A DNA stretch of 64,000 nt, from assembly GCF_965216485.1 (NCBI RefSeq), contig NZ_OZ244162.1, positions 248,001 through 312,000 on the forward strand, given 5' to 3'. Within the stretch, counting starts at the first letter, position 1, and every line of letters starts with the position of its first letter. This stretch comes from Algiphilus sp965216485. GTDB taxonomy: Bacteria > Pseudomonadota > Gammaproteobacteria > Nevskiales > Nevskiaceae. Under the pieces are notes generated by a model. That model saw only the letters and a list, made by a program, of their open reading frames with translations, searched no databases and had not been told where the DNA came from. Positions 32,682-41,709 of this stretch are shown here, in pieces. The position numbers and the translations under genes are program-made.

Positions 32682-34883
32682 TCACAGCGGCTCGAGGCGC
32701 GCCATCGAGGCGATCAGCCACTTGCTACCGCTGTCGGCAAAGGCCACCTCGACACGGGCGCGCTCACCCTCGCCGTCAAAGGCCGTGACCGTGCCTTCGC
32801 CGAAGCGTGCGTGGCGCACGCGGGCCCCCAGATAGAGGCCGGTCTGCGGAGGCGGCGCATCCGAAATCAGCGGCCGCGGCGGCGCGGCGCTGGCATAGCT
32901 GTCTGCGAAACGCCCCGCCAGCCGCGGACGCACCACCCCGGCACGGGGGCGCAGTTCATGCATGCTCTCGCTCGGCAGCTCGCGCAGAAAGCGGCTGGGT
33001 GCGCACAGATTCTCGACGCCATGGGTACGTCGTGCCTCGGCGTGCGTGATGTACAACTGCTCGCGGGCACGCGTGATGCCGACGTAGCACAGCCGGCGTT
33101 CCTCTTCGAGACTGCCCTCGTTGACCGCCCGCTGATGCGGGAACAGCCCTTCTTCGACGCCGACCAGGAAAACGAGCGGGAATTCCAGTCCCTTGGCAGC
33201 GTGCAGGGTCATCAGGTGCACGCAATCCGAGCCTTCGCCTGCCTGCTGCTCGCCCGCCTCGAGCGCGGCATGGGTGAGAAAAGCGGTCAAGGGATCAAGA
33301 TCCGCAAGCACGACATCGTCGCCCTCGAAGGCCTTGGCGGCCGAGATCAATTCGTCGAGGTTGTCCAGACGCGCCTGTCCGGCCTCGCCCTTTTCCTTGC
33401 GGTAGTGCTCGCGCAGACCGGCTACGTCGATGACCCGCTCGATCATTTTGGATAGCGGGGTCGACTGCGACTCGCCGGCCAGCTGTTCGATGAGTTGGCA
33501 GAAGGCCCGCAGCTTGCCGGCCGTGCGCCCGATCACGCTCTCGGCCTGGGCGGAGGCGGCCCACAGGCTGGTACCGGCGTCGCGCGCGGCGGCACGCAGC
33601 TTTTCCAGCGAGGTGGCGCCCACACCGCGTGGGGGTGTACCGAGGGCGCGCTCGAAGGCAGTATCGTCGTCGCGATTGGACAGCAGCCGCATCCAGGCCA
33701 GGGTGTCGCGGATTTCCATGCGCTCGAAGAAGCGCAACCCGCCGTAGATGCGATAGGGAATGCGCTGCTGCACGAGGCGCTCTTCCAGTACGCGCGACTG
33801 TGCCGAGGTGCGGTAGAGAATCGCCATCTCGGTGTAGGCCCGCCCCTTGGCCGACTCTGCAGCAATGCGGCCTACGACGAAGTCCGCCTCGTCGAGATCG
33901 TTGAAGGCGGTGTAGACCTGGATCAGCTCGCCCTCGCCGGCGTCGGTCCACAGATTCTTGCCCATGCGCTCGGCATTGTGCGCGATCAGGGTATTGGCGG
34001 CGTTCAGAATGACGCTGGTGGAGCGGTAGTTCTGCTCCAGCCGGATGACCTCCAGATCGGAGTAATCGCGCTGCAGCTTGGTCATGTTCTCGACCTTGGC
34101 GCCGCGCCAGGAGTAGACCGACTGATCGTCGTCGCCGACGCAGAAGACGATGCCCTGCTCGCCCGCCACCAGGCGCAGCCAGCGGTATTGCAGCGTGTTG
34201 GTGTCCTGGAACTCGTCCACCAGGATGTGCCGGAAGCGCTGGTGATAATGGGCGCGCAGGTCGGCGTTGTCGCGCAGCAGCTCAAAGGCACGCAGCAGCA
34301 ACTCGGCGAAATCCACCAGCCCGTTGTCGTCGCAGGTGCGCTGATAGGCGCTGTAGGCGCGTACCAGTGCGCGCTGGGCGATGTCGCCGCTGTCGCTGAA
34401 GTCCTCCGGCCGCAGCGCATCCTCCTTCTGCTTGTTGATCCAGCCGGCCACGGTCTTGGGCGGCCAGCGGTCCTCGGGCATGTCCAGGCCGCGCAGCACG
34501 CGCTTGACCTGGCGCACCTGGTCATCGGCATCCAGTATCTGGAAATTCTGCGTCAGGCCGGCATCCTTCCAGTGCAGTCGCAGCATGCGATGGGCAATCC
34601 CGTGGAAGGTCCCCACCCAGAGCGAACGCACGGGGATGTCCAGCAAGGCCTCGATCCGCCCGCGCATTTCGGCGGCCGCCTTGTTGGTGAAGGTCACCGC
34701 CAGTATGGAGTGCGGCGAGACATCTTCGGCGGCGACCAGCCAGGCGATGCGGTGGGTCAGCACCCGGGTCTTGCCCGATCCGGCACCGGCCAGTACCAGC
34801 CGGTGGGCCGGCGGCGCGGTCACTGCCTCGCGCTGGGCCTCGTTGAGTTCCGCAGTCAACAGGCGCGGATCGAATTCGGACAT
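32682..34883 (-). CDS. uvrD: DNA helicase II
   Basis: A 733-residue SF1 helicase acting in mismatch and nucleotide excision repair. The start MSEFDPRLLTAELNEAQREA at 34883 was chosen; an ATG ten codons upstream is less like the family. Walker A LAGAGSGKTRVLTHR is near residue 30, motif II VDEFQDTN near 220, motif III VGDDDQSVYSWRGA, and motif VI YVGITRAREQLYITHAE. The C-terminal tail (KWLIASMARLEPL) with a Tudor-like RNA-polymerase-binding end (HARFGEGTVTAF) is typical of UvrD. It is divergent from the EamA gene across about 130 bp. Confidence 0.96.
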   Translation of the reverse strand: MSEFDPRLLTAELNEAQREAVTAPPAHRLVLAGAGSGKTRVLTHRIAWLVAAEDVSPHSILAVTFTNKAAAEMRGRIEALLDIPVRSLWVGTFHGIAHRMLRLHWKDAGLTQNFQILDADDQVRQVKRVLRGLDMPEDRWPPKTVAGWINKQKEDALRPEDFSDSGDIAQRALVRAYSAYQRTCDDNGLVDFAELLLRAFELLRDNADLRAHYHQRFRHILVDEFQDTNTLQYRWLRLVAGEQGIVFCVGDDDQSVYSWRGAKVENMTKLQRDYSDLEVIRLEQNYRSTSVILNAANTLIAHNAERMGKNLWTDAGEGELIQVYTAFNDLDEADFVVGRIAAESAKGRAYTEMAILYRTSAQSRVLEERLVQQRIPYRIYGGLRFFERMEIRDTLAWMRLLSNRDDDTAFERALGTPPRGVGATSLEKLRAAARDAGTSLWAASAQAESVIGRTAGKLRAFCQLIEQLAGESQSTPLSKMIERVIDVAGLREHYRKEKGEAGQARLDNLDELISAAKAFEGDDVVLADLDPLTAFLTHAALEAGEQQAGEGSDCVHLMTLHAAKGLEFPLVFLVGVEEGLFPHQRAVNEGSLEEERRLCYVGITRAREQLYITHAEARRTHGVENLCAPSRFLRELPSESMHELRPRAGVVRPRLAGRFADSYASAAPPRPLISDAPPPQTGLYLGARVRHARFGEGTVTAFDGEGERARVEVAFADSGSKWLIASMARLEPL

Positions 34884-35014
34884 GGGCTTGCAACGGGGAG
34901 ACGGAGACGACATTGTAACGGTCGGTTCGGGACTGGCCGACCGCCTGCGGCCCTCTTTTTCGCGTGCACATGCGCGCCCGACGCCGCCTCCCCCATTCGC
35001 CCCTCTGGAGCCCC

Positions 35015-35920
35015 ATGGCTACGCGTGCGATCCCCTATGTGCTTCTGGCCAGCGCCTTCGTGCTGCTCTGGAACTCTGGCTTCATCGGTGCCGAATACGG
35101 CCTGCCCTACGCCGGCGCGCTGACGCTGCTGTTCTGGCGCTATCTGGCGCTGACGCTGCTGATGCTGGCCTGGGTCATTGCCCGGTCAGAGCCGTTGCTG
35201 CCCGATCGCGGCGAGGCCTTCCACGCCACCTGGACCGGCATTCTGGCGCACGCCGTCTGGCTGGGTTGTGCGCTGGGCGCCATCGAGGCCGATGTGCCGG
35301 CTGGCATCGTCGCGCTGGTGGTGGCGCTGCAGCCCTTGCTGACCGGGGCACTGTCGGGCGCCATCACCGGCGAAGGCACCAGCCCACTGCAGTGGGTGGG
35401 GCTGAGCGCCGGCTTCTGCGGGGTCGCCGTGGCGGTGATCGCCCGTATGCAGGGCGACCATGGTGCACCGCTCTGGGCCTACGTACTGCCCTTTGGCTCG
35501 GTCGTGGCCATCACCATTGCCAGCCTGTCACAGCGCCTGCGCACACACAGCGGACGCCGGCTCCCCATGGGCACCTTGCTGCTCTATCAGAGCGCCGGTT
35601 CGGCGGTGGCGCTGCTGATCCCGGCCCTGCTGCTGGAAGGGCTGCGTACGCAGTGGACCCTGCCCTTCATCGCAGCACTGGGTTGGGTCACCGTGCTGGT
35701 GTCGCTGGGCGCCTATGCCTTGATGTGGGTGTTGCTGGCCCGCGTCGACGCCACCCGCGTTGCCAGCCTGTTCTACTTCGGCCCGCCGGTGACCATGCTG
35801 ATGGCCTGGCTGGCCTTTGGAGACGCGGTGCTGCTCACCGACTGGATCGCCCTCGCGATCACCGCCGTCGGGGTGGTGCTGGTGCAGCGTGCACCGGCAG
35901 CGCGAGTACAGCCTGGCTGA
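35015..35920 (+). CDS. EamA-family (DMT) transporter
   Basis: A 301-residue inner-membrane protein with about ten helices in two EamA repeats, as in drug/metabolite transporters (RhaT/YdcZ-like). The start MATRAIPYVLLASAFVLLWN at 35015 has TCTGGAG as ribosome site. The motif WNSGFIGAEYGLPYAGALTLLFWRY near the N-terminus is characteristic of this subgroup of amino-acid or metabolite exporters. The substrate cannot be predicted. It is not in an obvious operon. Confidence 0.88.
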   Translation: MATRAIPYVLLASAFVLLWNSGFIGAEYGLPYAGALTLLFWRYLALTLLMLAWVIARSEPLLPDRGEAFHATWTGILAHAVWLGCALGAIEADVPAGIVALVVALQPLLTGALSGAITGEGTSPLQWVGLSAGFCGVAVAVIARMQGDHGAPLWAYVLPFGSVVAITIASLSQRLRTHSGRRLPMGTLLLYQSAGSAVALLIPALLLEGLRTQWTLPFIAALGWVTVLVSLGAYALMWVLLARVDATRVASLFYFGPPVTMLMAWLAFGDAVLLTDWIALAITAVGVVLVQRAPAARVQPG

Positions 35921-35957
35921 GGCGCACAACGGCTCGGGCGCAAATCGGTAGCCGCGT

Positions 35958-36542
35958 TCAGTCCATGAGTGTGGCGACGCGGGCGCGCAGCGCGGGGAGA
36001 ACCTCGGCCTCGAACCAGGGGTTCCGGCGCAGCCAGCGCTGGTTGCGGGGGCTGGGATGGGGCAGCGGCAACTGCTGCGGCCACACTTGCCGCCAGGCGC
36101 GAACGCATTCAGTGACCGTGACCGGGGCCTCCGGCAGATGCCAGGCCTGGGCGTAGCGGCCGATGACCAGCGTCAGGGCGATCTGCGGCATTGCAGACAG
36201 CAGCGGCTGCCGCCATGCCGGCGCGCACTCGGGCCGGGGCGGCAGGTCGCCATTCTTGCCGGTACCCGGGTAACAGAAGGCCATGGGCACGATGGCGATG
36301 CGCGCGGCATCGTAGAAGCGCTGCCGGTCGATGCCCATCCAGGCGCGCAGGCGTTCGCCGCTGGGGTCGTCAAAGGGCAGGCCGGAGGCATGCACGCGCC
36401 GGCCCGGCGCCTGTCCCGCGATCAGGATGCGGGCGCTGGCGCTGGCCTGCAGCACCGGCCGCGGCCCGTGCGGCAGTTGCGCGCGGCAACGGTCACAGGC
36501 GCGCACCCGATCCAGCAGACCTGCCAATGTATCAACAGACAT
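35958..36542 (-). CDS. Uracil-DNA-glycosylase-superfamily protein
   Basis: A 194-residue protein. The N-terminal RACDRCRAQLPHGPRPVLQ, the motif GQAPGRRVHASGLPFDDPSG (about 43-62) and the C-terminal HPSPRN near residue 160 match the UDG-like superfamily. Family 4/5 enzymes have four cluster cysteines; here only C16 and C19 are evident near the N-terminus, so an iron-sulfur cluster is doubtful. It starts directly after the stop of the SMR efflux gene. It may remove a damaged base or have a divergent role. Confidence 0.85.
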   Translation of the reverse strand: MSVDTLAGLLDRVRACDRCRAQLPHGPRPVLQASASARILIAGQAPGRRVHASGLPFDDPSGERLRAWMGIDRQRFYDAARIAIVPMAFCYPGTGKNGDLPPRPECAPAWRQPLLSAMPQIALTLVIGRYAQAWHLPEAPVTVTECVRAWRQVWPQQLPLPHPSPRNQRWLRRNPWFEAEVLPALRARVATLMD

Positions 36543-36875
36543 TCAGCGCACGACCGTGTCCGAGAAGCGAAAGATGACGCCTACGCCGACAGCGATGAAG
36601 GCAATGCCCACCAGCGCTGCCGCGTCGAGCTTCTGCCCCATGATCAGCCAGCCGATCAATGCAATCAGCGCCATGCCTGCACCACACCAGACGGCATAGG
36701 CGACACCCACGGGAATGACGCGCAAGGTGAGCGCCAGGAAGTAGAAGGAGCAGCCATAGCCGACCACCACGATGAGCGAAGGAATCAGCCGGGTGAAGCC
36801 GTCCGTCGCGCGCAACGCCGAGGTTGCAATCACCTCGCAGATGATTGCCAGTCCGAGGAAGAGCCAATGCCACAT
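36543..36875 (-). CDS. SMR-family small multidrug/guanidinium transporter
   Basis: A 110-residue four-helix membrane protein, the typical SMR length. The start MWHWLFLGLAIICEVIATSA at 36875 places the essential proton/substrate glutamate at position 14, exactly as in EmrE. The second-helix signature YAVWCGAGMALIALIGW is also present. SMR proteins export quaternary cations or guanidinium in exchange for protons; the EmrE-like or Gdx-like subtype cannot be decided by eye. It is followed immediately by the UDG-like gene. Confidence 0.92.
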   Translation of the reverse strand: MWHWLFLGLAIICEVIATSALRATDGFTRLIPSLIVVVGYGCSFYFLALTLRVIPVGVAYAVWCGAGMALIALIGWLIMGQKLDAAALVGIAFIAVGVGVIFRFSDTVVR

Positions 36876-36963
36876 GCGCCAAAGACCCAAGCAGGAAAGC
36901 CGCATGATGCCAGTGGCGGCGCCGACCCAGGGTTCAGTAAGCCGGCTTTTGTATAGTCGGCAG

Positions 36964-38337
36964 ATGGCTCGACGCGCATCCCGTATCCGACTGACGGATC
37001 ACTGTCTCGCCGAGCGCGTATGCGCACGTGAGGAGGCCGCCGGTCACCCCGAGTACAGCCCCGAGGCGGATGCGCAGGCGCGCCTGGCCGGCGGTGATCT
37101 GCGCCACCGCATCCTGGTGCGGGCGCGCCATCTTCCGGATGCACCCCGCCAGCGCGCCACGTTGCGACGCAACGCCCAGGCCCTGCTGGGTCTGAGCCTC
37201 TTGCTCGCCGTGCTCTTTGCGATGGCGGGCGTGGCCGCAGCACGCGCGGCCCTGATTGCCAGCGGTCCGGTCAGCATTCCCCTGGCCCTGGCGCTGGTCA
37301 CGGGGCCCAGCCTGCTCGCGCTGTTGCTCTGGCTGCTGCTCTTGCTAGGGGGACGGGGCCGGATCGCAGCGGCGGTTCCCGGCATGCTGGCGTCGCTAGG
37401 CACGCGCGTGGCAGCCCGATGGTCCGCCGGGCCGCACAAGCGCGCGCCCTGTCTGCGCAGCCCCGCCGGACCCTGGCTGCTGAGCAGCACCATGCATCTG
37501 GCGTGGCTGGCCTATCTCGTCAGCGCATGGATCACGCTCGCCCTGCTGCTCAGCGTCCGAAGCTATGGTCTGGCGTGGGAAACCACGCTGCTCAGTGACG
37601 CGAGCCTGCACCGCCTGGCCGAGGTGCTTTCGCTCGGCCCGGCCCTATTCGGCGTTGCAGGCGCGGAGTCGCTGCCACTGCGCGGACCGCTGCCCGACAC
37701 GGCGCGCGAGGCCTGGGCGGGCTGGCTGCTGGTGGCCGTGGCGCTCTACGGCCTGCTGCCGAGGGCGTTGGCACTTGTCATCACCCTGGTGATGCTGCGG
37801 CACGGTGTTGTCGGCGCCACGCGCGACCTCCACCGCCCCGGCTACGCACGCCTGCGCGAGCGGCTGATGCCGGCGCATCGGTCGGCCGAGATGGGCACCG
37901 CCCCCGCGATGACCTCGAACGACCGCGGCCCATCCAACGACACGCCCGAGGCAGTGCAGTGGGATGACAGTCCCCGTCTGGTGGTGGCCGTTGAGACCGC
38001 GCCAGGTTCGCCGCCTGCGCTGCCGGCAGCGTGGCAGTGGCTCGGACGGGTGGACGACCTTGAGACACGCGACCGGATACTGGCGCAGATTCGCGCCAAA
38101 GGAGACCAGGGTTTGGTCATGCTGGTACGTGGCGCCGCTGTCGTGGACCGCGGGACGAAGACCCTGTTGCGGGAGCTGGTCGCGGCCACCTCGGGGCCCG
38201 GCGCGTTGATGCTGCTCGGTGGAGCCTCTGCAGCGCGTCTGCGCGACTGGCGCCAATGCGCGGCGGAATTGCAGATCGCCTGCGGGCACTGGCCCGGTGA
38301 CGGGCCGCCTTCGGCGAAGGGAGGCCCGACCCCATGA
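36964..38337 (+). CDS. DUF2868 membrane protein, partner of DUF3482 GTPase
   Basis: A 457-residue protein of the DUF2868 family. The start MARRASRIRLTDHCLAERVC is at 36964. Two hydrophobic hairpins lie near residues 70-125 (ALLGLSLLLAVLFAMAGVAA and LALVTGPSLLALLLWLLL), two further helices near 180-205 and 255-280, and a soluble C-terminal half follows. Its stop overlaps the GTPase start as ATGA. DUF2868 and DUF3482 genes are adjacent in many gammaproteobacteria, so they are likely physical partners. Their function has not been described to my knowledge. Confidence 0.85.
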   Translation: MARRASRIRLTDHCLAERVCAREEAAGHPEYSPEADAQARLAGGDLRHRILVRARHLPDAPRQRATLRRNAQALLGLSLLLAVLFAMAGVAAARAALIASGPVSIPLALALVTGPSLLALLLWLLLLLGGRGRIAAAVPGMLASLGTRVAARWSAGPHKRAPCLRSPAGPWLLSSTMHLAWLAYLVSAWITLALLLSVRSYGLAWETTLLSDASLHRLAEVLSLGPALFGVAGAESLPLRGPLPDTAREAWAGWLLVAVALYGLLPRALALVITLVMLRHGVVGATRDLHRPGYARLRERLMPAHRSAEMGTAPAMTSNDRGPSNDTPEAVQWDDSPRLVVAVETAPGSPPALPAAWQWLGRVDDLETRDRILAQIRAKGDQGLVMLVRGAAVVDRGTKTLLRELVAATSGPGALMLLGGASAARLRDWRQCAAELQIACGHWPGDGPPSAKGGPTP

Positions 38338-39812
38338 CACAGGAAGGCGCACCGCCACGCATTGCGGTCGTAGGCCATACCAATACCGGCAAGACCTCTT
38401 TGCTGCGCACCTTGGCACGCGAACCCCGCTTTGGCGAGGTGGACGATCGACCGGCGACGACGCGCGTGGTCGAAGCCATCGACCTGCTCGATGCCGAAGG
38501 GACGGCGATGCGGCTGTTCGACACACCCGGTCTGGAAGACGCCTTGTCACTGGCTGCGCAACTCCACGCTGAAATGGCCCCGGGCGACGATCCGGTGCCG
38601 CATATCCAGCGCTTCGTGGACGGCGATCATGACGACGGCCGCTTCGAGCAGGAAGCGCGGGTCCTGCGGCAGATGCTGCACAGCGACGCGGCGCTGTACG
38701 TCATCGATGCGCGCGAGCCCATCCTGCCGAAGCACCGCGCGGAGCTGCGCCTGCTGGCGGAGTGCGGCCGCCCGATCCTGCCGCTGCTGAATTTCGTGGC
38801 GGCGCCCGGAGCCCACCCTGACGCGTGGCACAGCCAGCTTGCACACAGCGGGCTGCACTGGGTGCGGGCCTTCGATACCGTCGTCTTTGATCTTGCGGCA
38901 GAAGAGCAGGTCTTCCAGGCACTGGCGGCCTTGCTCCCGCCGCACCGTGCAGGTATCGAAGGTCTCGTCGCGCACCGGCGTGCCCAGCGTCAGGCCCAAC
39001 TGCAGGCCGCGACCCATGCCATTGCAGCGCTCCTCGTGGATGCCGCCGCCCTGCGCGCCGTCGTGCCACAGGGTACGGAGGATGCCCCCGTCCGAGAAGG
39101 ACTTCGCACGCGGCTGCGCCAGTCGGAGGCCGCCTGCACTGCGTTGCTGCTGGAGCTGTTCGCCTTTGAATTGGGCGCCTATCAGCCGCCGACGCTGCCA
39201 CTCAAGGAAGGACGCTGGCATCTTGATCTCTTTGACCCCGAAACCGCAAAAGTGCTGAGCAAGCGGGGCGGATCGGGCGCTGCCGCGGGGGGCGCGGCAG
39301 GCATGGGCGTGGACCTTCTCAGCGGCGGCCTCAGTCTCGGTACCGGGACCTTGGTGGGTGCCGCCGTAGGGGCCCTCTTCGGGGTGGGCGACGATCTCGG
39401 CCGCGCCATGCTCGACCGCGTGCGGGGTCAGCACACCTTGATGGTGGAGACCGAGACCGTGCAGATCCTCGCGCACCGCCAGCTGCAGTTGCTGGCGGCG
39501 CTATTGCAGCGCGGGCACGCCAGTCAGCACGCCATCGCGCTCGCCGAGGATCGAGACGCGCTGCCCGCGATCGACCGTCTGCTGCGGCGCGCCCGCGCGC
39601 ATCCGGAGTGGTCACGGCTGAATGACCCGGACCATGCCTCGGCCGCAGCCGCGCGTGCCCGTGACGCGCTGGCGGCCGCGCTGGAGGCGTCGCTGCGGCA
39701 ACCCATGCTGGTCCAGGAGGGGCAACGCGCCATCCATGCTGACGGCGGACCGGTACAGTACGGGCCTACGACCGAACCGAAGCCGCGCAAGCGGGCCGAA
39801 CATGACGAGTGA
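38334..39812 (+). CDS. DUF3482 GTPase with glycine-rich membrane segment
   Basis: A 492-residue Era/TrmE-like GTPase. Walker A is GHTNTGKTS (residues 14-22) and G3 is FDTPGLEDA. The G4 position reads LLNFVAAPG rather than NKxD, which is unusual for guanine specificity. A long helical middle region follows, then a glycine-rich hydrophobic stretch at about 305-345 (GGAAGMGVDLLSGGLSLGTG, AAVGALFGVGDDLG) that may insert into the membrane. It overlaps DUF2868 by 4 nt and the next glycosyltransferase by 11 nt. The GTPase and the DUF2868 protein probably form a membrane complex. Confidence 0.87.
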   Translation: MTQEGAPPRIAVVGHTNTGKTSLLRTLAREPRFGEVDDRPATTRVVEAIDLLDAEGTAMRLFDTPGLEDALSLAAQLHAEMAPGDDPVPHIQRFVDGDHDDGRFEQEARVLRQMLHSDAALYVIDAREPILPKHRAELRLLAECGRPILPLLNFVAAPGAHPDAWHSQLAHSGLHWVRAFDTVVFDLAAEEQVFQALAALLPPHRAGIEGLVAHRRAQRQAQLQAATHAIAALLVDAAALRAVVPQGTEDAPVREGLRTRLRQSEAACTALLLELFAFELGAYQPPTLPLKEGRWHLDLFDPETAKVLSKRGGSGAAAGGAAGMGVDLLSGGLSLGTGTLVGAAVGALFGVGDDLGRAMLDRVRGQHTLMVETETVQILAHRQLQLLAALLQRGHASQHAIALAEDRDALPAIDRLLRRARAHPEWSRLNDPDHASAAAARARDALAAALEASLRQPMLVQEGQRAIHADGGPVQYGPTTEPKPRKRAEHDE

Positions 39813-40746
39813 CGCCATTCCAGAGTGCGAGGACGCACCTTTTCTCGCCCGCAATGCCAGCGGCACTCTGTTGCGGCTTGCCGCGGGAGGAATGCTGCCC
39901 GCACGCTGGTTTGCACCACCGCCGCCGCCGGCTTCGGATCGCGCGGCCCGGCGGGGCCTGCTGTCGCTGGAGGTGGTCAGCCATTGCTGGCAGTACAGCC
40001 GCTTTCTTGCCTATCAGCTGAGTGCACTGGCCCAGTTTCCGCCACAGAAATTGCGCGTGACCATGACCGTGTTCTATGCCCGGGAGGACACGCAGACGCA
40101 GGCGTTGCTCGACTTCTTTGCGCAGCAATCGGTTCCGAATGTGACCTGGAACTGGCAGACCCTGCCCAAGGCATCCTTGTTCCGTCGCGGCATCGGCCGG
40201 AATCTTGCGGCGCGCGCCACTACAGCTGACTGGATCTGGTTCACCGACTGCGATGTGATGTTCCGTGCCGGCTGCCTGGATGCGCTGGCCGAGCAGTTGC
40301 AGGGTCGTACCGAGGCGCTGCTCTATCCGCGCGAAGAACGGGTGACTCCCTTGCTGAGCGAGGATGATCCGGTCCTGCTGCGCAGCGCGCAGGGACCGGC
40401 GCTGGTGGAGGTGGACGACCAGAACTTCACCACCCGCCGCATCGACCGGGCGACCGGCCCCCTTCAGATCACGCACGGCGACGTCGCCCGCGCCTGTGGC
40501 TACTGCCCGACGCTGCGGCTCTACCAGCAGCCGGCGGATCATTTCTGCAAGGCCTACGAGGACCGCGCCTTCCGCTGGCTGCTCGGCACCCAGGGCGTCG
40601 GCATTGACGTCCCGAATGTCTACCGCCTGCGCCACGCCACCAAGGGGCGCTATCGCGCGGGCTCCACGTCCGGCCAGTTGCGCGGCGCGATCCGACGCGC
40701 CAAATCATGGCTGAGCGAACGCATCGCCACGCCACGCGCACGCTGA
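39802..40746 (+). CDS. GT-A-fold glycosyltransferase (family-2-like)
   Basis: A 314-residue protein. The start MTSDAIPECEDAPFLARNAS at 39802 overlaps the GTPase stop by 11 nt. The GT-A features are an N-terminal alpha/beta region (LRVTMTVFYAREDTQTQALL), a DxD-type metal-binding FTDCDVMFRAG near residue 150, and a C-terminal PADHFCKAYEDRAFRW that is typical of GT2-like enzymes. It lacks membrane segments. The nucleotide sugar and acceptor are unknown. It starts the surface-glycan gene group that continues to 46.6 kb. Confidence 0.78.
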   Translation: MTSDAIPECEDAPFLARNASGTLLRLAAGGMLPARWFAPPPPPASDRAARRGLLSLEVVSHCWQYSRFLAYQLSALAQFPPQKLRVTMTVFYAREDTQTQALLDFFAQQSVPNVTWNWQTLPKASLFRRGIGRNLAARATTADWIWFTDCDVMFRAGCLDALAEQLQGRTEALLYPREERVTPLLSEDDPVLLRSAQGPALVEVDDQNFTTRRIDRATGPLQITHGDVARACGYCPTLRLYQQPADHFCKAYEDRAFRWLLGTQGVGIDVPNVYRLRHATKGRYRAGSTSGQLRGAIRRAKSWLSERIATPRAR

Positions 40747-40776
40747 GCCCCGCCCCGAGTTCGACGCGAGTACCGC

Positions 40777-41709
40777 ATGCAAAGCATTTTCGTCTTCTCC
40801 TTCAATCGCGGGCCCTATCTGGAGAACTGCATTGCCTCCATCGCGCACTGCGCACCGGATGCAGAGGTCACCATCTATGACGACGCCAGTGATGACCCGG
40901 AAACACTGCGCGTGCTGGAGCGCCTGGAAGCGCGCTGCCAGATCATCCGCCGGACGCAGTCGACCAAAGCCCGCCACGGCAGCCTGTACGACAATATGCA
41001 GACCGCGTTGGATTCGGTGCGCGATGGGCGCGTCATTGCCTTTCTGCAGGACGACACGCAGATGATCCGGCCGCTCGAAGCGGCCGACCGTCAGTTCGTT
41101 GCACAACATTTCGAGCGCCACCCGGACGCGGCCTTTCTGGCCCCGGTCTTCTTGCGCGGCACGATCCGGCCCAAGCGGCTGGCGCAGTTCGAGTACGACG
41201 CCGAAGCGCAGGTCTATCGCTTCGTACAGGATGGACAGAAAGTGGCCGGCACCTACTACTCGGATATCGCGCTGCTGCATACGGGTCGGCTGCACGCTGT
41301 GGGCTGGCGCTTCCACGGCGACGAATTCGCGAACGAACTGCAGGCACAGCACCATTTTGGGCGCATGGGCTATCTACGCGATCCCTTCGCCATGTGGGTG
41401 CCCAATGCCCGGGCCTATCGCAATCGCAGCAAGACCCTGGCCTTCCGGCTCGGCGAGCATTTCAGCCGTTCCGGCTTGTATCCGCTGCGCATCCTCGACA
41501 CCGAAGCCGTTGCGGCCATGCGCCAGCGCGATGCCGCCACCGACAAGCCGCTGCCGGAGCGCTTTCTTCACCTTGCGGAAGGCAGCCTGCCGGAGCCCTG
41601 GCCCTTCAACCCGCTCAAGCGCTCCCGGCTACTGCGCCGCTTGAACGAGTTCGAGGAGTGGCTCAAGCGGCTGCGTCGCAAAGCCTCGGAAGACGCCGCG
41701 CAGCCATGA
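40777..41709 (+). CDS. Glycosyltransferase, paralogue A of a tandem pair
   Basis: A 310-residue GT-A-like protein. The motifs FVFSFNRGPYLENCIASI, DDASDDPET (residues 35-43), AFLQDDTQM and YYSDIALLHTGRLHAVGWRF are shared with the next gene, showing that the two are related duplicates. The DDT motif is the probable metal site. The C-terminus is positively charged. Its stop overlaps the next start as ATGA. The family of these pairs is not one I can name beyond GT2-like; the substrate is unknown. Confidence 0.8.
   Translation: MQSIFVFSFNRGPYLENCIASIAHCAPDAEVTIYDDASDDPETLRVLERLEARCQIIRRTQSTKARHGSLYDNMQTALDSVRDGRVIAFLQDDTQMIRPLEAADRQFVAQHFERHPDAAFLAPVFLRGTIRPKRLAQFEYDAEAQVYRFVQDGQKVAGTYYSDIALLHTGRLHAVGWRFHGDEFANELQAQHHFGRMGYLRDPFAMWVPNARAYRNRSKTLAFRLGEHFSRSGLYPLRILDTEAVAAMRQRDAATDKPLPERFLHLAEGSLPEPWPFNPLKRSRLLRRLNEFEEWLKRLRRKASEDAAQP

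Noticed and set aside
33495..35123. A 542-codon plus-strand frame across uvrD into the EamA gene region
   Set aside because: It is antisense to uvrD, which has every helicase motif. The frame crosses the uvrD-EamA promoter region.
36057..36956. A 299-codon plus-strand frame over the UDG-like and SMR genes
   Set aside because: It is antisense to two compact genes with clear motifs (Glu14 of the SMR protein and HPSPRN of the glycosylase).
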